DNA of 64,000 nt. Source: an uncultured Campylobacter sp. (GTDB lineage Bacteria; Campylobacterota; Campylobacteria; Campylobacterales; Campylobacteraceae). A program made the translations under genes and the position numbers. Location: contig NZ_CALIST010000022.1 in the NCBI RefSeq assembly GCF_938041645.1, forward strand, positions 62,001 to 126,000, given 5' to 3'. The notes beneath the pieces are model-generated. The model was not told the DNA's origin and did not search any database. It worked only from the letters and a program-made list of their open reading frames with translations. The first letter of the stretch is position 1, and the number at the start of each line of letters is the position of its first letter. Positions 1-9,047 of this stretch are shown here, piece by piece.

Positions 1-478
1 ACTCTCTCATCTGCGCGCCGCTTGAAAAGGGAAAATCCCACCTGCCGATAGAGCCTTTGAATATTACGTCGCCGCTAAAAATCACGCCGCCTGCTTCGAT
101 CATACAGCTGCCCGGCGTATGTCCTGCAAAAAGGCTAAATTTAACGTTAAAGCCCGCTATTTCAAAGCTTTGCTCCTGCCCTTTTATGAGCACGTCCGCC
201 TCTATGGATTCTGGCATCGTCTCAAAAGGATCCGCCCGTAGCATAAAGGCGTCATCCTCGTGGATATAAATTTTAGCGCCCGCCTTTTGCAGCTTCGCGT
301 CGTCGTAAACATGATCGAAATGCCCGTGCGTATTCAAAACCGCCGCGATCTTTCCCGTATTTTGCATAACCCAATCAAAGCTGCCCTGCCCCGGATCGAT
401 CACGAGATCGCCCTGCTCGCCCTTTAGAATGTAGCAATTCGTCACGTATTCGCCGAAAGCTTTTTTTAAAATTTGCAT
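1..478 (-). CDS. MBL-fold metallo-hydrolase (glyoxalase II-like), 3' end cut by window
   Basis: Reading from the ATG at 478-476, the protein begins MQILKKAFGEYVTNCYIL and runs off the left edge after about 159 codons. A metal-binding THGHFDH motif of the metallo-beta-lactamase fold is visible near residue 50, followed by a second His in a FAGHTPGS motif and an Asp in a FSGDVIF motif. These are the metal ligands of glyoxalase II/YcbL-like hydrolases, which cleave thioesters such as S-lactoylglutathione. The substrate here cannot be told. The gene is divergent from nadE, as in C. jejuni where an MBL hydrolase precedes nadE. A GGAGG-like Shine-Dalgarno (aaggagg on the minus strand) lies just upstream of the start. 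Confidence 0.85.
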   Translation of the reverse strand, partial: MQILKKAFGEYVTNCYILKGEQGDLVIDPGQGSFDWVMQNTGKIAAVLNTHGHFDHVYDDAKLQKAGAKIYIHEDDAFMLRADPFETMPESIEADVLIKGQEQSFEIAGFNVKFSLFAGHTPGSCMIEAGGVIFSGDVIFKGSIGRWDFPFSSGAQMRE

Positions 479-573
479 TTAAATCCTCCTTTTAAGCTTA
501 AATTAAAGCCGTAATTTAGCCAAAAATAGTTAAAATTCGCGCAATTTAACGTAAAATTTTAAGGCTAAATACT

Positions 574-1377
574 ATGTTTTTGGACGATTTGCTGCCGCAA
601 CTGACCGATTTTTTATCGGAGAGACTCGATGAAACGGGTGCGGACGCCTTTGTAGTAGGCATCAGCGGTGGGCTTGACAGCGCCGTGGTTTCTGCGCTTT
701 GTGCACTTACGGAGATCCCAACTTACGGTCTTATCCTACCTAGTGCGGGTTCAAATTTAGAAAATATGGCAGACGGCATCTTTCACTGCGAATCCTTTAA
801 TATCCCCTACGAAATCCAAGAGATCGCACCATTTGTAGAAAATTTTACGGCTTTAAATCCTGGCGCAAGCGCTCTTCGCATCGGAAATTTCGCCGCGCGC
901 GTAAGAATGAGCTTGCTTTATGATTACAGCGCGGCTAAACGCGGAGTAGTTGTAGGCACGAGCAATCTTAGCGAGCGGATGCTCGGATACGGCACGATCT
1001 ACGGCGATCTGGCCTGCGCGTTTAATCCGATCGGAGAAATTTTCAAAAGCGATCTGTTTAAATTCGCAAAAATTTTATGCATAGACGATGCGATCATCAA
1101 AAAAACCCCAAGCGCCGATCTATGGGAAAATCAAAGCGACGAACGTGAGCTTGGATACAGCTACGAGATCTTAGATAGTGTGCTAAGAGATATTTTTTCG
1201 CACGAAGCGCTGCGGACGAAATTTCGCTCAGGCGAGCGAATAAACGCAAATGATCTAAAATATCTGCAAAACTCGCACCACAATCAAGAGCTGGTAAAAT
1301 TTATCGTCCGTAGAATTCTTAAAAATAATTTTAAGCTTCGCGCGCCCGCGGTCGCTCGCATAGAGCCCGCACACTAA
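574..1377 (+). CDS. nadE: NH3-dependent NAD+ synthetase
   Basis: 267 aa. It converts deamido-NAD+ to NAD+ using ATP and ammonia, the last step of NAD synthesis in the cytoplasm. The PP-loop SGGLDSAVV is at about residues 30-38. The motifs GTSNLSERMLGYGT and the KTPSADLW region bind ATP and deamido-NAD. The length fits the short ammonia-dependent form without a glutaminase domain. It starts at ATG 574 and is followed 10 bp downstream by the DegT gene, so the two are probably cotranscribed. The gene order MBL hydrolase-nadE-lpxK-thrC-kdsB is Campylobacter-like. Confidence 0.95.
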   Translation: MFLDDLLPQLTDFLSERLDETGADAFVVGISGGLDSAVVSALCALTEIPTYGLILPSAGSNLENMADGIFHCESFNIPYEIQEIAPFVENFTALNPGASALRIGNFAARVRMSLLYDYSAAKRGVVVGTSNLSERMLGYGTIYGDLACAFNPIGEIFKSDLFKFAKILCIDDAIIKKTPSADLWENQSDERELGYSYEILDSVLRDIFSHEALRTKFRSGERINANDLKYLQNSHHNQELVKFIVRRILKNNFKLRAPAVARIEPAH

Positions 1378-1387
1378 GGAGAGATTT

Positions 1388-2524
1388 ATGAAAGAGATAC
1401 CGTTTTATAAGGCTCAAATCGATAAAAAAGAGGAAGACTTAATTAAAAGCGCCCTTTATAACAGCGATATAAGATATAGCGAAATTTTTGAAGAGGATAT
1501 TTGTAAATATTTCGGCGTAAAGCATGCCGTATCGACTACGAGCGGCACGACGGCGCTACATCTGGCGCTTTGCGCGATGGATATTAAGCGCGGAGATAAA
1601 ATTTTATGCTCCGTAAATTCCTTCCCCAATGTCGCCGAAGTGATCCGCCACTTCGACGCAGAGCCCGTTTTCGTAGATATCGATCCGATAAGCTTTAACA
1701 TCACGAGCGAAAGCCTTGCTCGCACGATAGATCAGAACCGCCACAAGAAGCTAAAATGCGCTTTCATCTCGCACATCGCGGGGCTTGCTGCGGATATAGA
1801 CGCCATCAGCGAGGTCGCCAAAAGCGAAAATATCATCCTCATCGACGATGCGTGCCGAGCTATGGGCGCTACCTATAAGGGCGCAAAAATCGGAGCGCTT
1901 AAAAGCTCGCTCATATCGTGCTTCCAGATCAATCCTCAAGCGCAAGACGCAATCTCTACGGCGGGCTTTTTCGTTACGAACGACGATGAGATAGCAAGCG
2001 CCGCGCAAATTTTAAGAAACGGCGGCATCGTGGGAGACGCCTTTTACAAAGACGGCAATATGTCCTTTACCTACGACGTCGATCGCATCGGTCAAAAATA
2101 CGATCTTAACGCTATAAATTCCGCCTACGCCATCGCACAGTTTGAAAAAACCGACGCTTTTATAAAGCGCCGCAAGCAGATCGCCGCAGCCTACCGCGAA
2201 CAGCTCGCAAACTGCCCGCACGTGACGCTTCCAAGCGACAGCGAGGAGCATATCTACACTCAATTCATCGTAAAGATCGACAAAAACCGCGACGATTTCG
2301 CCAAGGCGTTGATCTCGCGTGGAGTGAGCGTTTCACTGCACTATGTACCGGTGCATCTGCTAAGCTACTACAAAAGCAAATACAATTACAAGGTCAATGA
2401 TTTCCCGAATGCGCTTAAAAACTATCAGCAAATTTTATCCTTGCCGATCTACACGGCGCTTAGCGACGACGATGTGAGCTACATCTGCGAGCAGATCAAA
2501 GAGATAGCGCAAAATCGTGTTTAA
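1388..2524 (+). CDS. DegT/DnrJ/EryC1 family aminotransferase-like protein lacking the PLP lysine
   Basis: 378 aa, with the family layout: SGTTALHLAL near residue 52 (phosphate-binding loop), HIAGLAADID, and IDDACRAMGA near 152-161 with the Asp that contacts the pyridine N. Family members normally have a Schiff-base lysine in a motif like PTKNLGxxGxGG. The equivalent stretch here is CFQINPQAQDAISTAG (residues 178-193), which has Gln or Ala at the lysine position and no Lys between 173 and 216. It may therefore be a dehydratase-like or non-catalytic homologue, since ColD-type sugar dehydratases also replace this Lys. It overlaps lpxK by 8 bp, suggesting a cell-envelope sugar role, but the substrate is unknown. 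Confidence 0.8.
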   Translation: MKEIPFYKAQIDKKEEDLIKSALYNSDIRYSEIFEEDICKYFGVKHAVSTTSGTTALHLALCAMDIKRGDKILCSVNSFPNVAEVIRHFDAEPVFVDIDPISFNITSESLARTIDQNRHKKLKCAFISHIAGLAADIDAISEVAKSENIILIDDACRAMGATYKGAKIGALKSSLISCFQINPQAQDAISTAGFFVTNDDEIASAAQILRNGGIVGDAFYKDGNMSFTYDVDRIGQKYDLNAINSAYAIAQFEKTDAFIKRRKQIAAAYREQLANCPHVTLPSDSEEHIYTQFIVKIDKNRDDFAKALISRGVSVSLHYVPVHLLSYYKSKYNYKVNDFPNALKNYQQILSLPIYTALSDDDVSYICEQIKEIAQNRV

Positions 2525-3596
2525 ACTCCTAATCGAGCGAAACCTATACGACCCGAGCCCCGCGTGGTTTGCGCTAGGGGTGATTTTAGCACCGTTATCG
2601 CTACTTTATACGCTGATCGTCTGCCTAAAAAGGCTCTTTGCTAAGCCGCAAAAATTTAAAATTCCAATAATCAGCGTCGGAAATTTAACCCTCGGCGGAA
2701 GCGGCAAAACCCCGCTAGTACGGGCGCTTTTTAAAGAATTTAACGGGGAGTTTAAAACCTGCATCATCCTTCGCGGATACGGGCGCAAAAGCAGAGGCTT
2801 GCTCGAAGTAGCGCTCGGCGGACGGGTACTTTGCGACGTGCGGCAAAGCGGCGATGAGGCGATGGAATACGCGCTGTTTTTACGCGGCGCGAACGTGATC
2901 GTCAGCGAAGATCGCGCCGCAGGGATATTGCGCGCGCAAACTCTCGGCTTTGAGCTGGTGATCTTGGACGACGGATTTTCTAAATTTAATATCTCTAAAT
3001 TTGATATCTTGCTGCGCCCACAAAGCGCGCCGAAGCTGCCCTTTTGCCTGCCCTTCGCCGCATATCGCTACCCGCCGTTTTTTTATAAATTTGCAGATTT
3101 CATACCCGCGCCGAGCGATATTTCGCAGGAGCTTAAAATCATTTCGGCGGCGGATCTGCAAAGTAAGCTAAACGGCACGGATGAAATTTTAAATCTTGCG
3201 GATGAAATTTCGGATTTAAATTTAAATCGCGCGGCAGATGAAATTTCAAATTTAAACCCTGCCGCCGCGGATAAAATTTTAAATTCCAAAGAGGCTGGTT
3301 TTGAGAGATCCCGCACGATCTTAATCAGCGCTATCGCCAAACCTTGGCGCTTGCAAGAGTTTTTACCGCTTGCAAAAGCTCACGCATTTTTCCCCGATCA
3401 TTATGATTTCAAAAAAGAGCAGATTTTAGAGCTGCTAAGGCGCGAGGGCGCGGAGCATATCCTTTGCACGGCGAAAGATTACGTGAAATTAAGGGATTTG
3501 GGCGCGGAAATTTCGGTGATTTTGCTAAATTTAAAGCTAAGCGAAAACTTTATACGCGAAATTCAAAACTACATAAACCAAGCTATGATAAAATAA
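2517..3596 (+). CDS. lpxK: Tetraacyldisaccharide 4'-kinase (lipid A synthesis)
   Basis: 359 aa. It phosphorylates the 4' position of the lipid A disaccharide at the inner membrane. A hydrophobic N-terminal segment (residues about 15-40) is followed by the Walker A motif NLTLGGSGKTPLV at about residues 56-68, RGYGRKSRG near 85-93, and the DDGF motif near 151-154. The C-terminal part has AIAKPWR and the TAKDYVKL motif typical of LpxK. Residues about 217-262 are an unusual low-complexity stretch with repeated DEISNLN-like words, listed separately. The gene overlaps the upstream DegT gene by 8 bp and lies 18 bp before argB. Confidence 0.93.
   Translation: MFKLLIERNLYDPSPAWFALGVILAPLSLLYTLIVCLKRLFAKPQKFKIPIISVGNLTLGGSGKTPLVRALFKEFNGEFKTCIILRGYGRKSRGLLEVALGGRVLCDVRQSGDEAMEYALFLRGANVIVSEDRAAGILRAQTLGFELVILDDGFSKFNISKFDILLRPQSAPKLPFCLPFAAYRYPPFFYKFADFIPAPSDISQELKIISAADLQSKLNGTDEILNLADEISDLNLNRAADEISNLNPAAADKILNSKEAGFERSRTILISAIAKPWRLQEFLPLAKAHAFFPDHYDFKKEQILELLRREGAEHILCTAKDYVKLRDLGAEISVILLNLKLSENFIREIQNYINQAMIK
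3174..3299 (+). repeat. In-frame AAATTT-word repeat inside lpxK
   Basis: Three degenerate copies of a unit built on gcggatgaaatttcaaattt occur within about 126 bp and encode ADEIS(D/N)LN-type peptides. This stretch is dispensable-looking relative to the LpxK fold. The same AAATTT/GAAATTT words dominate the intergenic DNA of the window. Confidence 0.75.
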
Positions 3597-3614
3597 GGTT
3601 TTTAAAGGAATTTT

Positions 3615-4472
3615 ATGATAAAAAAGAGCAAAACCGCCGAAGTCATCATCTCCGCGCTGCCCTATATCCGTAAATTTAGAGATAAAATTTTCGTCGTTAA
3701 ATACGGCGGCGCGGCGCAAACCGACGATACGCTCAAGCTTGATTTTGCCCGCGACATCGTGCTTTTGCATATGGTCGGCATCAAAATTATCGTCGTGCAC
3801 GGCGGCGGCAAAAAGATCAATCAGACCCTGGATAAGATCGGCGTGCGCAGCGAGTTTAAGGACGGTCTTCGCGTAACGAATAAAGACGCAATAGAAATTA
3901 CCGAGATGGTGCTAAGCGGCGCGGTAAATAAAGAGATCACGGCGCTTTTGAACCAAAACGGCGCGCCAGCGATCGGCATCAGCGGCAAGGACGGCGGGCT
4001 TTTGAAGGCAAAATTCCTCGATGAGAAAAAATACGGATTCGTAGGCGAGATCACCGAGGTAAACACCAAGCTGATAAACGACCTGCTGCAAAAGGACTAT
4101 CTGCCGGTAATCGCCCCGCTTGCGGGCGGCGAGACGGACGAAAACGTAAGCTTTAATATCAACGCCGATCTCTGCGCCAGCAGGATCGCAGCCGCGCTAA
4201 AAGCGAGCAAGGCGATATTTTTAAGCGACATTGACGGAGTGCTCGATAAAGAAGGAAATTTAATCAGCAAGCTTGATGCAGCGCTCATTTCGAAACTCAA
4301 AAGGGACGGCACGATTGTAGGCGGCATGATCCCCAAAGTCGATGCGTGCCTGCAATGCGTGCGAAACGGCGCAAATGCCGCGCATATCATCAACGGCAAA
4401 ATTCCGCACTCGATCCTGCTTGAGCTTTTCACGGACGGCGGCATAGGAAGTTTGATAAAGGAAGAAATTTAG
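3615..4472 (+). CDS. argB: Acetylglutamate kinase
   Basis: 285 aa. It phosphorylates N-acetylglutamate, the second step of arginine synthesis, in the cytoplasm. Amino-acid-kinase motifs are visible: KYGGAAQ near residue 29, IVVHGGGKKIN near 59-69, GISGKDGG, NINADLCASRIA and the DIDGV motif. The start at 3615 is preceded by aaaggaatttt (weak SD). It follows lpxK by 18 bp. Its partner argD is in this window at 48264-49433, not adjacent. A 121-bp spacer separates it from thrC. Confidence 0.95.
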   Translation: MIKKSKTAEVIISALPYIRKFRDKIFVVKYGGAAQTDDTLKLDFARDIVLLHMVGIKIIVVHGGGKKINQTLDKIGVRSEFKDGLRVTNKDAIEITEMVLSGAVNKEITALLNQNGAPAIGISGKDGGLLKAKFLDEKKYGFVGEITEVNTKLINDLLQKDYLPVIAPLAGGETDENVSFNINADLCASRIAAALKASKAIFLSDIDGVLDKEGNLISKLDAALISKLKRDGTIVGGMIPKVDACLQCVRNGANAAHIINGKIPHSILLELFTDGGIGSLIKEEI

Positions 4473-4593
4473 ACGCGAGCGCGGAGACGGCAGGCTTAAA
4501 GCGGCAACGCCGCAAGTCCGCGCAAGAAGCGTAAGCGATCAAATTTAAAGCGCCTAGGCGGGCGTAAATTTTAAAATTTTAAAAAGGAAAAAG

Positions 4594-6147
4594 ATGAAAC
4601 TGGTTTCTACGAGAGATTTTTCGCAAAAAGCGGATCTTAGCTACGCGCTGCTAAATCCGAGCGCGAGCGGCGGCGGGCTTTTCAGCCCCGAGAGGCTGCC
4701 GCTTTTGAGCGAGGATTTTTTTAAACAGTGCGAGGATCTGAGCTACAAACAGATCGCGCTTAAAATCATCGAGAGTTTCGATTTTGACGTAAGCAGCGAG
4801 GTCTTTGAGAGTGCGCTAAAGCGCTACGATAAATTTGAAAACCCCGCTTGCCCCGTCCAGATCAAAAAACTAAGCGAAAACGCCTATATTTTGGAGCTTT
4901 ACCACGGTCCGACGCTCGCGTTTAAGGATATGGCGCTGCAGCCCTTCGGCGCGCTTTTAAAAAACATCGCAAAATCCAGGAATGAAAAATTTTTAATAAT
5001 GTGCGCCACGAGCGGCGACACGGGGCCTGCGACGCTGGAGGCATTTGCGGACGACGAAAACATCAAAGCGGTCTGCCTCTACCCACAGGGCGGCACGAGC
5101 GAGATACAGCGCCAGCAGATGGTAAAACAAAGCGCGGCAAATCTTAAAATTTTAGGCGTGCGCGGCAACTTCGACGATACGCAACGCGCGCTAAAATCGC
5201 TGCTAGCTGATGATGATTTCAAAAACGAACTCGCGCGGGCGAATTTAAATTTAAGCGCCGCAAACTCGGTAAATTTCGGCAGGATTTTATTTCAGATCAT
5301 CTACTACCTCTATGCTAGCATCTATTTCTCAAAGCACGGCGTATTGGGCTATGAGCAAAATTTAAAGCAAAGCGATCAGTGCGCGACGTGCGGTAAAAAT
5401 TTTGGCGCCGCAGCGGGCGCAAACAGCGCGCAGAACGTAAAACAGGGCTCTAAATTTAACACCTTCGACGTCATAGTGCCTAGCGGAAATTTCGGCAACG
5501 CGCTGGGAGCGTATTTCGCCAAAAAAATGGGCGCAAAGATCGGCAAAATCAAGATCGCTTCAAACGCGAACAATATCCTGACCGAGCTTTTTACGAGCGG
5601 GATCTATGATCTACGAAATCGTGAGCTCATCCGCACGATCAGCCCTGCAATGGATATTTTAGTTAGCTCCAATGTCGAGCGGCTGCTTAGCGATCAATTC
5701 GGCGATGCGCGCACGAGCGAGCTGATGCAAAGCCTGGCGCGAGATAAATTTTATCAGCTTAGCGCGAACGAGCTTGCGAAGCTGCGCGAGGTCTTCGAGG
5801 CGGATTTTTGCGACGATGCGCAGTGCGCTAAGTTTATCAAGCAAGAGAGCAGCCGCGGCGTGCTGATCGATCCGCACACGGCGACCTGCTTTAAGCTGCT
5901 TGACGAAAGCCGCCTAAATCTCGTCATCTCGACCGCTAAGTGGATTAAATTTACGCCGTCGATGATCGGCGCGATCAAAGGCAGGGCTTGCGAGGACGAA
6001 AGGGCCGATATGATCGCGCTTTCGAAGGAATTTCACAGCGACATTCCGCCGCAGATCTCGCGCCTTTTTAGCGCGCCGCAGGTTCACTCCAGCGTCGTGG
6101 AGCAAAGCGAGATCAAAAACGCCATAATGGAGTGGATCAAAAAATGA
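4594..6147 (+). CDS. thrC: Threonine synthase
   Basis: 517 aa. This PLP enzyme converts O-phosphohomoserine to threonine. The PLP lysine lies in LAFKDMALQP (Lys111), with ATSGDTGPAT (about 138-147) and PQGGTSEIQRQQM (about 164-176) as family signatures. SGNFGN near 297-302 binds the phosphate of PLP. Residues about 253-287 form an extra loop with a CxxC (CATCG) and an Ala/Asn/Gln-rich stretch, not expected in the family. The start is preceded by aaaaaggaaaaag. The 3' end overlaps kdsB by 4 bp. Confidence 0.95.
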   Translation: MKLVSTRDFSQKADLSYALLNPSASGGGLFSPERLPLLSEDFFKQCEDLSYKQIALKIIESFDFDVSSEVFESALKRYDKFENPACPVQIKKLSENAYILELYHGPTLAFKDMALQPFGALLKNIAKSRNEKFLIMCATSGDTGPATLEAFADDENIKAVCLYPQGGTSEIQRQQMVKQSAANLKILGVRGNFDDTQRALKSLLADDDFKNELARANLNLSAANSVNFGRILFQIIYYLYASIYFSKHGVLGYEQNLKQSDQCATCGKNFGAAAGANSAQNVKQGSKFNTFDVIVPSGNFGNALGAYFAKKMGAKIGKIKIASNANNILTELFTSGIYDLRNRELIRTISPAMDILVSSNVERLLSDQFGDARTSELMQSLARDKFYQLSANELAKLREVFEADFCDDAQCAKFIKQESSRGVLIDPHTATCFKLLDESRLNLVISTAKWIKFTPSMIGAIKGRACEDERADMIALSKEFHSDIPPQISRLFSAPQVHSSVVEQSEIKNAIMEWIKK

Positions 6148-6866
6148 TAGTAATCCCCGCGCGCCTTGCTTCGACGCGCTTTAAAAATAAAATTTTATGT
6201 GAGTTCGGCGGCGTGCCAATGTTTATCAAAACGGCTCAAAATGCCGCCAAGGCAGACCGCGTGCTAATCGCCGTAGATGAGCCGCAAATTTTAAAGATCG
6301 CGCAAGATTACGGCTTTGACGCCGTTCTCACCGCGCGCGAGCATCAAAGCGGCACCGATCGGATTAATGAAGCGGTCGCAAACGCAGCGCTTGCGGAGGA
6401 TGAGATCGTCATCAATATCCAAGCCGACGAGCCCTTTTTCGAGAGTGAAAATTTGATTAAATTTAAAGATTTCGCCAACGCCATGATCGCGCAAAAGGGC
6501 GCATTTATGGCGAGCTGTTACAAATATATAAGCCCTCAGGCGGCGGAGGATCCGAATTTAGTCAAGCTAGTGCTTGATAATGCGGGCTTTGCGATCTATT
6601 TTTCGCGCTCGCTCATCCCCTATCCACGCGCGGCATGCGAGTGCTACCTCGGACACATCGGCATCTACGCATACAGCGTACGAAATTTAAAGCGGTTTTG
6701 CGCCCTGCCCGCCTCAGCGCTGGAAGATACCGAAAAACTCGAGCAGCTTCGCGCCATAAGCGCCGGCGAGAAGATCGCGATGCTAGGTATCGAGACTGCA
6801 AGCATCGGCATCGACACGCCGGCTGATTACGAGCGCGCGCTAAAGGAGTTCCGCAATGGAAATTGA
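6144..6866 (+). CDS. kdsB: 3-deoxy-manno-octulosonate cytidylyltransferase (CMP-KDO synthetase)
   Basis: About 240 aa. It activates KDO with CTP for addition to lipid A. I chose the ATG at 6144, overlapping the thrC stop as ATGA, because the protein then starts MIVIPARLASTRFKNK, the normal KdsB N-terminus. An in-frame ATG at 6132 adds four residues. Other motifs: INIQADEPF near residue 92 and EDTEKLEQLRA near the end. The thrC-kdsB order matches C. jejuni. Confidence 0.94.
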   Translation: MIVIPARLASTRFKNKILCEFGGVPMFIKTAQNAAKADRVLIAVDEPQILKIAQDYGFDAVLTAREHQSGTDRINEAVANAALAEDEIVINIQADEPFFESENLIKFKDFANAMIAQKGAFMASCYKYISPQAAEDPNLVKLVLDNAGFAIYFSRSLIPYPRAACECYLGHIGIYAYSVRNLKRFCALPASALEDTEKLEQLRAISAGEKIAMLGIETASIGIDTPADYERALKEFRNGN

Positions 6867-7044
6867 TCGCGCCTTTTTAAACACGAAATTTAAAGCGAGC
6901 GGACCCACAAAATTTAACGATAATGGGCTGTGCGGCACAGTATTTGGGGTGCACAGACCCGCCGCGGAATGTAAAATTCTAACGACGCATAAAATTCTAA
7001 TGGCGCGCGGAATTTTAAAATTTAAAGATGCGAGCGCAAGATGA
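6856..7044 (+). CDS. Possible 62-residue bridging ORF between kdsB and ligA
   Basis: This ORF starts at an ATG inside the last codons of kdsB and ends at the TGA overlapping the ATG of ligA by 4 bp, so it exactly fills the gap between the two. The peptide is basic and rich in K, F, N and A. The DNA is the AAATTT-word filler seen in intergenic regions. It has no recognisable domain. It may be translated only to couple ribosomes through the operon, or it may be chance. Low confidence as a protein. Confidence 0.25.
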   Translation: MEIDRAFLNTKFKASGPTKFNDNGLCGTVFGVHRPAAECKILTTHKILMARGILKFKDASAR

Positions 7045-9047
7045 ATTACGATGAATACAGATCTGCGGTAGATACGCTAAATGCGTGGGCGCGGGCATAT
7101 TACACCGACGATAAACCGATCGCAAGCGACGAGGAGTACGACGAGCTTTATTCGCAAGCGGAGAAATTCGAGCAGCAAAACCCCGCGCTCGCGCTGCCCT
7201 ACTCGCCTACACGGCGCATCGGAGGCGCGATCAGCGAGGGCTTTTCTAAGCTCGCTCACGGCGCGCAGATGTGGTCGATGGAGGATATTTTCGACGACGC
7301 GGGCCTTTTGGCGTGGCTGGCTCGCGGCGAGAAGAGCGGCGCGCAGTTTTATGTCGAGCCGAAATTTGACGGCGCGAGCTTAAATTTGACCTACGAAGGC
7401 GGCGTGCTGATAAGCGCGGCGACGCGCGGCGACGGGCTTATAGGCGAGGAGGTGACGCAAAACGCAAGAGCGATCAAATCGGTGCCGCTTCAGATCCCCT
7501 ACGCGCAAAGGATCGAGATCCGCGGCGAGACGCTGATCGCAAAGAGCGATTTTGACGCGCTAAACGACGAGCGCGCCGCAAACGGCGAGAGCCTGTTTTC
7601 AAACCCGCGCAACGCCGCTGCGGGGAGCCTGCGTCAGCTAGATAGCGCGATCGTAGCGAAGCGGAAGCTAAAATTTATCCCGTGGGGAGTGGGCGAGCAT
7701 TCGTTAAGCTTTGCGCTGCACTCGCAGATAATGGAGTTTGTGCGTAGCCTAGGTTTTTTGCGCGACGAGTTTTGCCGCATCTGCAAGAGCGCGAGCGAGA
7801 TTAGGAGTGCGTACGAGGCGCTACATAGCATGCGTGCAAGCAAAGATCTAATGCTAGACGGCATGGTAATCCGCGTAAACGAGCTTTCAAAGTGTGCGCA
7901 GATGGGCTATACGGTAAAATTCCCGCGCTTTATGGTCGCGTATAAATTCCCCGCGATCGAAAAGGTAACGCGGCTGCGCGAGATCAATCTGCAGGTCGGC
8001 CGCACCGGCGCGGTCACTCCCGTAGCCGTCGTAGATAGCGTAAATATCGACGGCGCGAACGTTTCAAGCGCGACGCTTCATAATTTCGACGAGATCGCGC
8101 GGCTTGGGCTGATGAAAAACGATTTCGTAGGCATCATCCGCAGCGGCGACGTGATCCCGAAGATCACGAGCGTTTACAAACAGCGCAGAGACGGCACGCA
8201 GAGCGAAATTTCGCGCCCCGATCGCTGCCCGGTTTGCGGCGAAAGGTTGCTTGACGAAGGCGCGCTCATAAAGTGTCAAAACCTCGATTGTAAGGCGCGC
8301 GTAATAGGCTCGCTGATATATTTCTGCTCCAAAAAATGCATGAATATCGAAGGGCTAAGCGATGCGACGATCACGCAGCTTTTTGAAAGCGGCAAAATTT
8401 CAAAGATCGGCGATATTTACGCCCTCGGCGCGCAGGATTTGGCGGATCTTGAGGGCTTTGCGGATAAAAAAATTTCAAATCTTTTGGGCGCGATAAATGC
8501 GAGCAAAAACGCGCCGCTTGAGCGCTTCATCGCTTCTTTAGGGATCGAACACATAGGCGAGGTGGCCGCGCGCAAGATCGCCGCGGCATTCGGGCAAAGT
8601 TGGCTGGATGCGAGCGAGGATGAAATTTTGCGGCTGGAGGGCTTTGGAGAGGCGATGGCAAGGAGCCTAGCGGAGTTTTGCAAGATAAATCGCGAAAAAA
8701 TTCTAAATTTAAGCGAAATCATCACGCCTCGCGCGCCCGAGATGCAGACCGCCAAAAGCGCCTTCACGGACCGCAGCGTCGTTATCACCGGCACGCTCAG
8801 CCGTCCGCGTGACGAGTTTAAGGCCAGACTTTTGGCGATGGGCGCGAAGGTGCAGGGCTCGGTATCTGCCAAGACCGACTTCGTGCTCGCGGGAGAGGAC
8901 GCTGGCTCCAAGCTGCAAAAAGCTCGCTCGCTTGGCGTGCGGGTGATCGACGAGAGCGAGTTTGAAGCGCTTGCGAGCCTGGCGACGCTCGGCGCAAATT
9001 CGCCTAACAAGAGCGAGCCTGAAGCGCTCGCGGGGAGCAGCAAGTGA
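7041..9047 (+). CDS. ligA: NAD+-dependent DNA ligase
   Basis: 668 aa, full length for LigA. It seals nicks in replication and repair. In order: domain Ia, the adenylation domain with the active Lys in YVEPKFDGASL (near residue 110), motif TRGDGLIGEEVT, the OB fold, a four-Cys zinc finger (CPVCGERL ... CQNLDCKA, about residues 397-420), the helix-hairpin-helix region and a C-terminal BRCT domain (ITGTLSRPRDEFK onward). About twelve RAATTY words occur in 2 kb by eye, far fewer than in the low-complexity inserts of the window. Confidence 0.97.
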   Translation: MNYDEYRSAVDTLNAWARAYYTDDKPIASDEEYDELYSQAEKFEQQNPALALPYSPTRRIGGAISEGFSKLAHGAQMWSMEDIFDDAGLLAWLARGEKSGAQFYVEPKFDGASLNLTYEGGVLISAATRGDGLIGEEVTQNARAIKSVPLQIPYAQRIEIRGETLIAKSDFDALNDERAANGESLFSNPRNAAAGSLRQLDSAIVAKRKLKFIPWGVGEHSLSFALHSQIMEFVRSLGFLRDEFCRICKSASEIRSAYEALHSMRASKDLMLDGMVIRVNELSKCAQMGYTVKFPRFMVAYKFPAIEKVTRLREINLQVGRTGAVTPVAVVDSVNIDGANVSSATLHNFDEIARLGLMKNDFVGIIRSGDVIPKITSVYKQRRDGTQSEISRPDRCPVCGERLLDEGALIKCQNLDCKARVIGSLIYFCSKKCMNIEGLSDATITQLFESGKISKIGDIYALGAQDLADLEGFADKKISNLLGAINASKNAPLERFIASLGIEHIGEVAARKIAAAFGQSWLDASEDEILRLEGFGEAMARSLAEFCKINREKILNLSEIITPRAPEMQTAKSAFTDRSVVITGTLSRPRDEFKARLLAMGAKVQGSVSAKTDFVLAGEDAGSKLQKARSLGVRVIDESEFEALASLATLGANSPNKSEPEALAGSSK

